Shown: piece after piece, positions 33,901 through 43,100 of the stretch
Layout of the letters: each line of letters begins with the position of its first letter
Numbering within the stretch: the first letter of the stretch is position 1
DNA from: Deinococcus detaillensis
GTDB lineage: Bacteria; Deinococcota; Deinococci; Deinococcales; Deinococcaceae
Length of the DNA stretch: 64,000 nucleotides
Direction: 5' to 3'
Assembly: GCF_007280555.1 (NCBI RefSeq)
Contig: NZ_VKDB01000009.1
Coordinates: forward strand, 1 to 64,000
The notes under the pieces: model-generated
What the model was told of the DNA's origin: nothing
Database searches by the model: none
What the model saw: the letters and a program-made list of their open reading frames with translations, nothing else
Position numbers and translations under genes: made by a program

Positions 33901-34204
33901 CGGCTTTATTCGCGCCGCCGCCGGGAACGAAGCGCCCCAGCCCTTCGATGCCCGCGTGGACGCAGCGCTGGCCCGCTTGCTGGGATCAAGGAGCTGGACG
34001 CAGCCGCAGCAGCAGTGGCTAAAAAAACTGGCCGGTCAACTCAAAGCCAACGGTGTGGTTGATCAGGAATCGCTTGATCAGCCCAGCAATCCGGTGGTCT
34101 TGCAGATGGGCGGCTTTGAGCGGCTCAGCAAAGTGATCTTTGGCGGTGAGCTGCCGCTGATTCTGACGCAGTTGCAGGAAGGGGTCTGGGAACGGGGAGC
34201 GTAA
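30968..34204 (+). CDS. hsdR: Type I restriction enzyme R subunit
   Basis: A 1078-aa subunit. The N-terminal 140 residues are a DUF4145-like helical domain (FHEIRKSGNRANH), followed by a coiled coil (about 145-190). A PD-(D/E)xK nuclease follows (PADYALF near 244 and VVEAKRKN near 260). The motor has RPYQKDAI, MATGTGKT near 401, VVDEAHRG near 503, LTATPA and a helicase C-terminal domain (TTGIDVPRISNLVFLRRVGSRILFEQMLGRATRR). It cuts DNA after translocation when the target lacks methylation. Its M and S partners are 14.4 kb away (48642-52775), an unusual separation. Confidence 0.93.
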   Translation: MSEGNFSFLALQEPQLALVGGLAEKYWLDDANTALMKTRQFAELLAQNVAARTGLLLVPGESQLALLERLTREAVVPPEAARLFHEIRKSGNRANHTLEGDSAQALSELRSAWILSLWYWRTFFEPDYPVGAFVPPEPSLTAAELQRQLLDAEDAIRRQAEQVTQLLAERQASGLQHIEQVVIAAGLAASRIELTESQTRERIDEQLRTAGWEVDTVQLRYSKGTRPQKGRNLAIAEWPTSSGPADYALFMGTTPTAVVEAKRKNKAVVGSLEQSARYSRTFRLDTPGLTLPYGPWGEGQNAYRVPFLYATNGRAYLAQLQAESGIWFRDARRGVNPAHPLPGWHSPAELSAMLEQDTEAADSVLTTEPLDYTVGLRPYQKDAIKAVEQAVAVGKREMLLAMATGTGKTKTAIALIYRLLKAGRFRRVLFLVDRETLGEQAGNDFKTTRLEGTRTFAETFNLTAIDDGSIDTATSVHVATVQGLVRRVLGDSPPSVGTYDLIVVDEAHRGYTLDKELSEAELGWRSEADYVNKYRQVLEHFDAVKVALTATPALHTTQIFGLPVFAYTYREAVLDGYLIDHDPPILIKTELSENGIHWKRGEEIATYTPGADVTELYQAPDDIGLEVQDFNRKVIAQGFNRAVAAELAQQLNPHGPEKTLIFCATDRHADEVVQLLKDAFREVYGELDDSAVVKITGASDRPLELTRRYRNELLPTVAVTVDLLTTGIDVPRISNLVFLRRVGSRILFEQMLGRATRRCDEIGKTTFRIYDAVRAYEAIVDFSTMQPVVTQPKRSFSTLLGDIASAPTREARALLRDELSAKLGRIKNRLTPAALDTFEGETGQTVEAYLAGLRQLEPDALPALVAKQQTVMEILDGGRMRGGQPIFISDHEDRVTAVVQEYPGGVRAEDYLSGFTRYVQDNRDRVPALLTVLTKPGSLTRSSLHELRRAFDHEGFSEISLQRAFASVKQVDAAASIIGFIRAAAGNEAPQPFDARVDAALARLLGSRSWTQPQQQWLKKLAGQLKANGVVDQESLDQPSNPVVLQMGGFERLSKVIFGGELPLILTQLQEGVWERGA

Positions 34205-34225
34205 TACGGTTGCTGTCCAAGAGCC

Positions 34226-37200
34226 CTACGCCAGCAGGCGGCTCAGGCTCAGGCGCTCAAGCCGTCCTTCCAGGCTGCCCAGCAGCAGATTGGCGCGGCG
34301 TCTGGCTTCCTTCACATCGTCCGGCTGCCCGTTGCGGGCCAGTTCGGCAGCGAGGAACGCCGCTTCCAGGGCCACGGTCGCAGGGGCCACCAGCCAGTGA
34401 CGGGCATCGGCTACTACTTCGGCGCGGCCCTCATCGGTACTCTGACAGTGGACGATTTCTCTCAGCAAACGCAGGCGCAGGCGAGTGCGCCAAGCACCGG
34501 GCGGGGCCTTGGCGATCCAGCGGGCCGCATCATCAAAGTCGCCCGCGTGAAAGCAGGCTTCCGCCAAGAGCAAGGTATGAGATTCTTGCTCGTCGTCCGG
34601 GCCTGAGGTTTGTATCAGGGCGTGGGCGTACGTCTCAATCTCCTCCCCCGTCCCGCACAGCAGTGCCCGGCGCAGGGCCACCGTTGCCAGCAGATGTTCC
34701 ATCTCACCTAGGTTGAGTTGTGCAGCTTCTATTTGTATTGCCGTCACTTCTCCAGCGTCCACTGGCTGGCCGCATAGCAAGTGGATGTTGGCCAGGAATG
34801 CTCGGCGGCGCAAAACCGTGCTGGGTAGACCGCGCTTCTGGGCGCTGACCAGGGCCTGCTCACAGTAGGTCAGCGCCTGTCCCAGATCACCTATGTCCAG
34901 ACTGATCGCGCCCAGGTTCCAGGTTGCCGATTCATGTATTTCCGGCGGAAGATACTGGCTGGCGGCGGCAATTTTGAAGGCTTCACTGGCCTCGTCACGG
35001 TGCCGGATTTTCCAGAGTGCCGTTCCCAGATTGAGCGTGATCATGTCGGCCACGCTCAATGGACTGTGCAGTCTGGCGAGTTGCTGGGCCTCTCGCAACA
35101 GCGGCACGGCCTCAGCGGGTTTGCCGTGGGCAATGGCGGCCACGCCCCGGCCCAGCAGACCCCGCGCGATGGTCTGGGGATCGCCCAGCACACGGGCAAC
35201 GGCCTCAGCCTGACCCGCATGATATTCGGCCTCACTGAAACGCCCCTGTGGAAAGTAGAGTTGGGTCAATGTGAAATGCACCTGGAAGCTCCAGCGGGTA
35301 CGCTGCAAGGTGCCCAGGCGCAAGACCTCTTGCAGATGCATCTCAGCCTCCGTAAAACGGGCCAGGCGAATCAGTGACATCCCCCGTACCAGGTGCATCT
35401 GTGCGCCCAGCGGTCCCAGCAACGGCGCGTCCAGCAGCCGGTCGGTGATGGCAATCACTTGCTGAAACTCGCTTTTCTGGATGTTCAGCGCGGCGAGATG
35501 CACTTCGGCCTCGAGTTCAAGGGCCTCGTCGCGTTGCTGATCGGCCAATCGCCGCAGGGTGTCCAGGTGAGATTCAGCTTCTACCAGGTTCCCCAGGCCC
35601 AGGTGAAGCTGAAACGCCAGGGCGTGGGCGCGTGCCTGCACTTCCTTGGTCAGTTGCAGGGCCAGCGCCTCATCCAAAAAGCCCAGCCCTTCTGTGTGCG
35701 CGGCAATCGACTCCGCTTCCCTGGCTGCCCGCAGCAGCCACTCACCTGCTTGCTGGGGCTGCCCGGCAGCCAGCCAGTGTCCGGCCACCTCACGCGCCGC
35801 CGCTGGAGCCTCGGCCAGCGTGAGTGCGGCCTGGCGGTGTAGCAGTTGCTGGCGCTCGGAAGTCAGGCCTGCCGCGACACCGACCCGGTAGAGATCGTGG
35901 GCCAGGGCATATCCCCCGGAACGCAGCACCATCAAAGAGGCCTCTCTGGCCGCGCCAATAGCCGAGGCCAGCGCCCACGCGTCCAGCCCGGTCAGTACTT
36001 CCAGCATATCCAGCGGCACCGGACGGGCCATGATCGCCAGCGCTTCCAGCACCCGCTGCACTTCGTCGCCCAGCAGTTTGACTCGCGCTTTCACAGCACT
36101 CAGCACGCTGCCGGGCAAGTCCAGTTCGGCGTAGAACTCGGTGTGCTCGTCATGACGGGTCTGCCACTGGCCCCCTGCGTCATCGGTCAGATCGCCCCTC
36201 TCGCGCAGGTGACGCAAGGTTTCGAGGACAAACAGCGGATTACCCGCCGTGGCCGCGTGCAGCCGCGCCGCGAAACGGGTGCCGCCCTCGGTCCGTCCTA
36301 GCGTTCTGACCAGCGCCAGCACGTCGGTTTCTAGCAGGGGGGCCACCGTCAATCGGCGCAGTTCGCCGCGCCCTTCAAGTTCATCTACCAGAGCCGTCGC
36401 CGCCGCATTGTGGGCCAGTTCTGGGACGCGGGCGCTCAGCAGCACGCGGGCGCGGTCGCCGGGCGGCACCCGGAGCAGTTCGGCCAGCAAATACCGAACT
36501 GCTTCCAGGCTCAGATCATCGAAATCGTGCAGGTCATCGAGCACCAACAGGCCGCGCCTCAGACCCGGCAGGACGGCCCGTGACAGCGCTGCGAAAAGAG
36601 CCTGACGCTGCTCTGGGCTGGCTCCGGTCAGTGGGGAGGCCGCTGCGGGATCAGCATGCAGTTCGGGAATCAGCCGCGAGAGTAACCCTTGGTCCGTTTG
36701 GGCCAACGTGGGCAGGCGGCCCCGCTCCGAGAGGGAGCGGAGCGCCGCCGTCACCGCCCCCAGCGGCCACCACCGCGCTTCGGCAAGGCCGCGCACGATC
36801 AGGCGCGGGCGATGCTGAGCGCTGAACTCGTCCGCCAGGCGCGATTTGCCCACTCCCGGTTCGCCCAGCAGCAGCGCCGGAAGGTGGCTGCTCCGCAGTT
36901 CTCGCCACAGGGCCTCGCGTCCGATCAGCGGGGCCTGCAAGGTTTGTTCCGAGGTCTGTGTTGACACCTCGGTCCAGCGGCGCACCTCTGCACTTGGCTC
37001 AGCGTCCAGCTCCCGGCGCAGCCGCTCGGCATAAGCCTGGTAAGTGGCGCGGGCCATCTGTGTTTCACCTGCCTGAACCAAGAGCCGCAACCACTGGGCC
37101 TGGGCAGCTTCGTCCAGTGGATCCAGTTCAGTGATGGCCTGCGCCGCCCGCGCTGCGCCCTTCAGATCACCCTCGGCCTCATGTCGGCTCACTGAGGCGC

Positions 37201-37609
37201 TCAGGCGAAAGCGGACCGCCGTTCGGCGGGTTTCCCGAATGCTCTCCAGCCACTCGCCCAATTCGTCCGACTCGGCCACCTCACCGGACAGCAGCTCGGT
37301 TCCATTCAGATCGTGTGCCGGATCAAGTGCATCGATCTGCCAGATTCCGGCTTGCTCGACGGCGCTGCGCTCCAGGTGCAGGTACGCGCCAGCAGCCGTG
37401 TGGTTTAACCGGTAGAGTTCTACCCGCAGGTTCTGGCGGGCCGTGGAAGAGTCCGACAAAGGCCACAGCAGCGAGGCCAGTTCGGCGCGGGTCGTTCGGC
37501 CTTCAAGGCCCACCCGTGCCAGCAGCAGCAAGCTCTTGTGGGTGGCGAGTTTGACAGCTTGCCCATCCACCGTGACGCGCGGCGTGCCCAGCAAGGTCAG
37601 TTCCAGCAT
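34226..37609 (-). CDS. BTAD/AAA/TPR transcriptional regulator (SARP/LuxR-like architecture)
   Basis: A 1127-aa regulator. Residues 1-95 are an OmpR-type winged helix (LTLLGTPRVTVDG, TRAELASLLWP, ARQNLRVELYRLN); about 100-225 a bacterial transcriptional activator (BTAD) domain (AITELDPLDEAAQAQWLRLL, RATYQAYAERLRRELDAEPS); from 230 an AAA/STAND ATPase (LLGEPGVGKSRLADEF near 250, LLVLDDLHDFDD). The C-terminal half is TPR-like helical repeats. Such proteins activate genes in response to an unknown signal. It ends 21 bp from the hsdR stop (convergent) and heads the island that splits the hsd genes, so the neighbouring surface operon is a plausible but unproven target. Confidence 0.9.
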   Translation of the reverse strand: MLELTLLGTPRVTVDGQAVKLATHKSLLLLARVGLEGRTTRAELASLLWPLSDSSTARQNLRVELYRLNHTAAGAYLHLERSAVEQAGIWQIDALDPAHDLNGTELLSGEVAESDELGEWLESIRETRRTAVRFRLSASVSRHEAEGDLKGAARAAQAITELDPLDEAAQAQWLRLLVQAGETQMARATYQAYAERLRRELDAEPSAEVRRWTEVSTQTSEQTLQAPLIGREALWRELRSSHLPALLLGEPGVGKSRLADEFSAQHRPRLIVRGLAEARWWPLGAVTAALRSLSERGRLPTLAQTDQGLLSRLIPELHADPAAASPLTGASPEQRQALFAALSRAVLPGLRRGLLVLDDLHDFDDLSLEAVRYLLAELLRVPPGDRARVLLSARVPELAHNAAATALVDELEGRGELRRLTVAPLLETDVLALVRTLGRTEGGTRFAARLHAATAGNPLFVLETLRHLRERGDLTDDAGGQWQTRHDEHTEFYAELDLPGSVLSAVKARVKLLGDEVQRVLEALAIMARPVPLDMLEVLTGLDAWALASAIGAAREASLMVLRSGGYALAHDLYRVGVAAGLTSERQQLLHRQAALTLAEAPAAAREVAGHWLAAGQPQQAGEWLLRAAREAESIAAHTEGLGFLDEALALQLTKEVQARAHALAFQLHLGLGNLVEAESHLDTLRRLADQQRDEALELEAEVHLAALNIQKSEFQQVIAITDRLLDAPLLGPLGAQMHLVRGMSLIRLARFTEAEMHLQEVLRLGTLQRTRWSFQVHFTLTQLYFPQGRFSEAEYHAGQAEAVARVLGDPQTIARGLLGRGVAAIAHGKPAEAVPLLREAQQLARLHSPLSVADMITLNLGTALWKIRHRDEASEAFKIAAASQYLPPEIHESATWNLGAISLDIGDLGQALTYCEQALVSAQKRGLPSTVLRRRAFLANIHLLCGQPVDAGEVTAIQIEAAQLNLGEMEHLLATVALRRALLCGTGEEIETYAHALIQTSGPDDEQESHTLLLAEACFHAGDFDDAARWIAKAPPGAWRTRLRLRLLREIVHCQSTDEGRAEVVADARHWLVAPATVALEAAFLAAELARNGQPDDVKEARRRANLLLGSLEGRLERLSLSRLLA

Positions 37610-37758
37610 CCAAGAGCCTCCGCTTCATGAGAATTTGTCCAGAATAGCGTGGTGATCTGCTCTCAGTATGCGCCCTCATCGCGGCGGCTTTAGCCTTACC
37701 TCGCCTTGTCACGCCCTTGCCACGCTTGCGCCGTTACCCTTCGGCAAAGAGGTGAACC

Positions 37759-37974
37759 ATGTCTTTAGCAGACGAGTCCAGCAGTTGGGAGGTCCACACC
37801 GACACGCAGTATCACCTGAGCGTTCGTAACCAAGCGGGACGCCTCACGGTACGGGTGAGCGCTGAACCGGACGACGCCGGACACGTCTTTTCCAGTCTTC
37901 TGCTGGCTTTTGATTACATTGAGCGCGATCTGGCTCCGTCCCAGCACTCACGCAAGGGAGCAGGACTCAGGTGA
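37759..37974 (+). CDS. Hypothetical 71-aa protein
   Basis: AAAGAGGTGAACC ahead of the ATG supports a real start. MSLADESSSWEVHTDTQYHLSVRNQAGRLTVRVSAEPDD, then FSSLLLAFDYIERDLAPS; acidic N-terminus, two beta strands and a helix. No family recognised. It is divergent from the BTAD regulator (149 bp apart), so it could be under its control. Confidence 0.6.
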   Translation: MSLADESSSWEVHTDTQYHLSVRNQAGRLTVRVSAEPDDAGHVFSSLLLAFDYIERDLAPSQHSRKGAGLR

Positions 37975-38000
37975 AAGTTCGCCGAACAGAGCATAAGCAA

Positions 38001-38035
38001 GGGAGGCAGCGGGACAATCACATCCGCTGCCTCCC
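38001..38035. terminator. Perfect 12-bp GC-rich stem-loop between convergent genes
   Basis: GGGAGGCAGCGG (38001-38012) pairs exactly with CCGCTGCCTCCC (38024-38035) over an 11-base loop. It lies between the 71-aa gene and the end of the FN3 gene, so it can act for both strands. There is no U-run, as in many GC-rich genomes. Confidence 0.65.
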
Positions 38036-38052
38036 CACCTGTCGTGCCTGCA

Positions 38053-40056
38053 CTATTTGAAGGTGATGCTCGCTTCCTGGCCCTCAATGCCGCTGCCTTC
38101 GAGGGGAACGACTCGGTACAGATCTCCAGTCTTGGCTTGAACGTCGGTATATTTCGGTGAGGTCACCACGCTCAGGCGCTCCTGCCGATTCCCGCGCGTG
38201 CGGTACACGGCGTAAGAGGCCGCACCTTTGTCCGCCTTCCAGCTCAATACTGCGCCTCCACTCCCCGCACTGACGGTCAAAGCCTGCACCTGCGGCGTGG
38301 CCGCGATGTTGAGTGGCACACCCCCGGCCACGTTGGACGGATCGCTGCGCTTGCCCTTCGCGTCCAGCGCCGCCACCAGATAAGCATAGGCGAAGGGGGC
38401 CGCCACGTTGCGGTCGGTGAACGTTTTGGTCGCGCCGGGCAGCCGGGCCACCAGCACCAGATCACCTTTTGGATTCTGCCGGAAGACTTCTACTTGCGCT
38501 GGAACGGCGTCCGAGTAGGTCCAGCTGACTTTCAGGGCGCTGTTCTGGGCTTCCACACCCACCAGGGTGGGCGCGTCACCGCCAATGCGCGGCGTGATCA
38601 CCGTCACCGGTTCGCCGGGTTTGCCGCTGACCCCCGAGGCGCTGACCGTGATGACCCGGAAGGTCATCCCGGTGCCGGGCGAGGCGTCCAGCCGCAGTTT
38701 GAGGGTGGTGGCGCTGATGGGCCGGGGCGTGACACTGACCAGTTGCTCGCTGGGCGTATCCGCCGCCGCGCCGCGCACCACCAGGTAACCAATGGGCCGC
38801 CCCGCTGCGGGTTTCCAGCTGAGGGTCAGGGTGTTGGCGTCTTCCAATTTGGCGCTCAGTCCGCTGGGGGGCGCGGGCAGAGCGGGATTGAGCGGCTGCG
38901 CTCCCCGGATGCTCAGCGGCCCGGTGACGCCAGCGGCCAGCTTGTAGCCCAGCCCGTATACGTAGCTTTTGGCTTCCTCAGTGGTGGTGTCGGTGTAAGT
39001 GCTGCTGCCCGCTGCCGCCTCGCCTATTGGTTTGAGGGTGTCGGGCGTGTCGCCCCGGTAAACTGTCAAGCCCAGAATACGGGCGTCCTTGACGGCGTTC
39101 CAGTTCAGTTTCACGCTGACGCGCCCGTCCGCGCTGAAGGTGATGATGGGTTCCACCAAACTGGCACGCGGGAAAGGTTCGGCGTCGCCCGTATCGGCCA
39201 CCAGCACCGCCGTTCGGGCGCTCTCGCGTCCGAACAGATCGAGTGCGGCCACCTGATAGCTGTATTTGGTCTTGGGCTTGAGGGGCAGGGCGTCGTCTTT
39301 GAAGGTCACGCGGTCGGGCTGAGCGGGGTCTTTGGTGGGAAAGTAGGGCGAGGGTTGCAGCAGTTGCGGCGCTGCACCGTTCTCAGCGCGGTAAACGCGG
39401 TAAGCCATGACCTGCCCACCGGAGCGCTGCCAAGCCACCGTGACGCGGGTGCGCTCCGGCGTGGCGCTCAGCTTGCCCGGCGGCGTCACGGCGGGCGGCG
39501 CACCGGGCGTAACCGTGGCTGTTCCCACCAGCGTTTCCTTGCCGCCGCGCAGGGCTACGACGCGGTAGCTGTACGGGGTACCGTCCTTGAGGCCCGTTTC
39601 GGTGATCAGCAGGTTAAGGGTGCGGGCGATGCCGGGACTCGCTAGGGTTTGGAGTTGCAGGGCCAGCTTTTCAAAAGGATCGCTGACCGGGGCGGCGAAC
39701 TTGGCTTTCAGGAAGTCGTACTGCTGGGCCGTGACCCACTCGTTTTTGATGGCGTCGGCCTTGGGAGCGATGCCGGGCAGGTCGCGGCTGACTTTGCCGC
39801 CGCCGCCCTCACGGGTCAGGCGGTAAGCGTCAGGCAGCTGATTGCCGGGCAACGTCCAGCGCAACAACGCGCCGCCGGGCTGGGGAAGGGCTGCCACGCC
39901 GGTTTTGGCCGGGTCGGGAGCGAGGCCGCCTTTTGGTTCGGTGACGGTCTGGGCACTGGCGGCTCCCAGCAGGAGGAGTGAGGCGGCCAGCAGGTGACGG
40001 GTTTTTAGTGAGGGAACAGCGTCGCGGCGCAGTTCAGGATGGCTCAAGGTCTTCAT
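38053..40056 (-). CDS. Secreted protein with multiple fibronectin type III domains
   Basis: A 667-aa protein. The start at 40056 has AAGGAG at the right distance. A signal peptide follows (basic N-region, then LLAASLLLLGAASAQ, cleavage near residue 36). The body is a chain of about six FN3-like domains, each with the pattern P..L......TV.L.W......YRVYR (for example TRVTVAWQRSGGQVMAYRVYRAE and LTLSWKPAAGRPIGYLVVRG). No catalytic domain, anchor or LPXTG-type motif is seen. It is the last gene of a three-gene operon; a hairpin (40071-40101) precedes it. Confidence 0.85.
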   Translation of the reverse strand: MKTLSHPELRRDAVPSLKTRHLLAASLLLLGAASAQTVTEPKGGLAPDPAKTGVAALPQPGGALLRWTLPGNQLPDAYRLTREGGGGKVSRDLPGIAPKADAIKNEWVTAQQYDFLKAKFAAPVSDPFEKLALQLQTLASPGIARTLNLLITETGLKDGTPYSYRVVALRGGKETLVGTATVTPGAPPAVTPPGKLSATPERTRVTVAWQRSGGQVMAYRVYRAENGAAPQLLQPSPYFPTKDPAQPDRVTFKDDALPLKPKTKYSYQVAALDLFGRESARTAVLVADTGDAEPFPRASLVEPIITFSADGRVSVKLNWNAVKDARILGLTVYRGDTPDTLKPIGEAAAGSSTYTDTTTEEAKSYVYGLGYKLAAGVTGPLSIRGAQPLNPALPAPPSGLSAKLEDANTLTLSWKPAAGRPIGYLVVRGAAADTPSEQLVSVTPRPISATTLKLRLDASPGTGMTFRVITVSASGVSGKPGEPVTVITPRIGGDAPTLVGVEAQNSALKVSWTYSDAVPAQVEVFRQNPKGDLVLVARLPGATKTFTDRNVAAPFAYAYLVAALDAKGKRSDPSNVAGGVPLNIAATPQVQALTVSAGSGGAVLSWKADKGAASYAVYRTRGNRQERLSVVTSPKYTDVQAKTGDLYRVVPLEGSGIEGQEASITFK

Positions 40057-40070
40057 GGCGCTCCTTGTGC

Positions 40071-40101
40071 GGGCCTCTGGTCTGACTTGATCCAGAGGCC
40101 C
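40071..40101 (-). promoter_or_regulatory. Intra-operon stem-loop between PKD and FN3 genes
   Basis: GGGCCTCTGG and CCAGAGGCCC form a perfect 10-bp stem around an 11-base loop, between the PKD stop and the FN3 start. It may reduce read-through or mark an mRNA processing site, giving unequal amounts of the two proteins. Confidence 0.55.
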
Positions 40102-40113
40102 GGTGCTGTGGGT

Positions 40114-43100
40114 CTAGAGGCCGAGGTGAACGTGTGTCTTGAAGTCCACGTCTGGTAGGCCGGGCAACGCGATCTGGACATGGGCTGTGCCGTCTACGTT
40201 GCTGCCGTTGCCGAGTTGGAAGTTGGCGTCTAAGCTGACCGAGGCGCTGATGGAGCCACCAAAGACGCAGAGGTGGGCGCTGACCGAGGCCCCGGCATAC
40301 AGGCCCACATGCCCGTAAATGTATGGGTTGGGAAGCAAGACGATTGCGCCGTCCACGGCGGCAAACAGCCGGGCATCGAAGCTCCAACTGTAATTGCACA
40401 GCAGTAGGCTGCCGCTGTCTCCGGCATGGTAAATGTTCTCGATGGACGCCCCAGCCGCCAGACCGAACGAGCCAGGATCCACGAAGCTGGGGGCGCGGCC
40501 ATCCAGAATGCCGGTCATCACGTAGCCGTCGATGGTGGACTTGATGATTGCCAGGTCCACCGTGACCGACACGCGCCCGGTGCGGTACAGCGCGGCGCAC
40601 GCGGCGTCGTCGGTGGGATTGCAGTAGGCCGCGCCAATCTGGCTCTTGGGCCGGAAAGTGCCGATGTAGATATGCGAAGTCTTGGACAGCTCGATGCTGG
40701 CCGCGCCCTGAACCGTGACCACGCCGCCCGCCAGTGACAGCGGCTTGAGGTCAGAGCATCTCAGGTCGCCCACTTCGGCTGGCCCCACGCACAGGTCGAC
40801 AAACAGGCCGTTTGCGTTCACCGTTGCAGCGAAGCGGGCCTGGGGATGGCCGCCACCGAAGTAGCCCCCAGCCGAGTTGATGCCCCCGGTCAGCAGGTAG
40901 CCGTCGCCGCCGAAGCTCAGTTTCAACGGGCTGCCGCTCAGCTCCGCGACGATGGCCGCGTGGAAGGTAGCGTCGTCCACGCCAGTAAATGAGGCCACCA
41001 CGCCCGCCGCCAGGTGCAGCCCCGTGGCGTCATTGGGGCGTTTGTTCAGATCGCTGAAATAGATCTGGCCCTTGCCCCACTGCATGTTGTAGGCCAGCCC
41101 GCCGGTGATCTGGTAGATGGTGATAATTGACAGCGGAATGCCGTCGGCGGCCTTGCCGGTGGCCAGCAGATACCAGTAGCTCTTGCTGCCTTTGTGCCCG
41201 AACAGGCCCTTGACCTGCATGGAGAGCTTATCGCTGACGCCCACCGTGCCGCTGTCAAAGCTGATTTCCTGGGACGCGCTGCCTGCCGGGCCTGCGCCAA
41301 AGGCCTGTGCGCCCACGCCGGTCAGATTGGTCTGGCTGCCTTTGAGGGTGATATCGATCGGATTGCCTGTTGTCGAGCTGATTTGCTGCGCCATGTCGTC
41401 TACCTTCAGCTTCAGGCTGTAGGTCTGCGCATCGGCGCTCAGGACGAAACGTGCCGGGGCGGTGATGTTATTGCTGTTCTCGTCGGCGTTGCCCAGCGCC
41501 ACCGAACCCGACAGAATCATCTGCCCGTCTGCGGGACTTCCACCCTTGAATGTCACGCTGTCCAGGGTGAGGGGCGTGCCCGCGACGGTGGGACTCGGGC
41601 CCTGAATCGAGGCGCAGGTGCTAAGAGACAACTGGGCCAGCCCACCGTCGATCAGTAGCGGCGAGCAGTTCACCTTGAGGCCGCTGCCGACGCGCGACAG
41701 ATCGAAGGTACTTCCAAGTAGGGTGAAGCTCAGGAAGCCTTCCCTACCATTCACTGGGATGAAGCCTCCAGTCACCTCTTTGGCCGTGAAGCTGCCGTCG
41801 GGGCCGTAGGCACGGGTTAGGCCCGTTTTATCGAGGGTCACTGTTCCGGTTCCGCTGGGATTCATGTCCCAGCTTCCGGTCAACTTGCCGCCGCCCACGA
41901 AAGGCAGTGGCCCGAAGGCACCAGTCACCAGACTGCGGATCAAGTTGGTCTTGACCATGACCACCACGACTTCACTGGCGTCCATGGGAATGCCGCCTGA
42001 GAGCCGGGTCGAGCCGGGTACCACCTGGCCGTTCGGCCCCTCGATGTCCAGATTCCAGCCGCGTGTGCCGTAGCTAACTGGCACCTTCTTGACCAGTTGC
42101 ACCGATAGTTTCTGCTCTTTTCCGACATCCTCCTCGCTGTCACCTTTGGTGGCGTCTTTGTTGTACACGGTGTCGATGGTGAGCTGGTTGGACAGCCACA
42201 GCAGCCCCTGCCACTTCGGCTCCACGTCCGGCACCAGCACGGCGCTGGGCGCTCCGCCGTAAGTTGTTCGCAACAACTCGGCCTGTGAAGATACCGAGGG
42301 GTTCACGGCGGCCAACAGGCCTCTTTTGGCCTCGCTCAAGCTCACCGATGAGTTTTGTGCTGCGCCCTGAGAACCGTTCGCAGCATATCCATCGGGTTCC
42401 ACACTGCGCGAGCTGCTGAGATCCAGATAAACCGTCTGCATGCCGAAGACGTCCATAGACACGCCCGAATCACCCAGTTTCAGAACGCCTCCTAGAACAT
42501 CCAGGAGTGCTGACTTGCTGATCGCTGCACTTGGGAAGGAGGCCACGCTCTTGCCGCCCACGATCCGCGCCGAGACAACGTCGCCGTTGTTGCTGAGGTA
42601 CAGCTCCGGGAAGACCAGGAAATCGACCTGCTTACTCGACAGCACTTCCTGAAGCTGCTCGACGGTTTTTGCGGTGACCACGGGCACAATCGGAGCAGCG
42701 AAAGTCAGATCACCCACGCCGTTGCCTGTATAAACGCCCTTGCTGGCCGCCTGATCCAGTATCGTCCGGCCTTTCTCGGTGACGTACCCAATGCCTGCGC
42801 CGGTGCTGGTGGGCAGTTGCCCCGTCTGGGTGTATTTCAGAAACGGGCTGGGCGCACTCACGTCGCTGACGCTTCCGTCCTTGCTCTGGCCCTGGGCATA
42901 CACGGTGCTGAGCATCCCCAGGCGCTGGTTGTTGACCGGGGTGGCGACGGGAATGCCCCCCGGAGTCAGCGTCAGGCTGATGGCCGGATCGAAGATCTGA
43001 TTGATCAGCCCCTGCATGATTTCCTGCGGGCCTTTGGGGCCAGGGACGCCTGGTGTGGTGTAGTTCGGCGGCTTTTTGAAGACCGTCACCTGTTCAAGGT

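Noticed and set aside
38494..39645. 383-codon frame antisense to the FN3 gene
   Set aside because: Shadow of a GC-rich repeat gene; the FN3 protein has a clear signal peptide and domain pattern.
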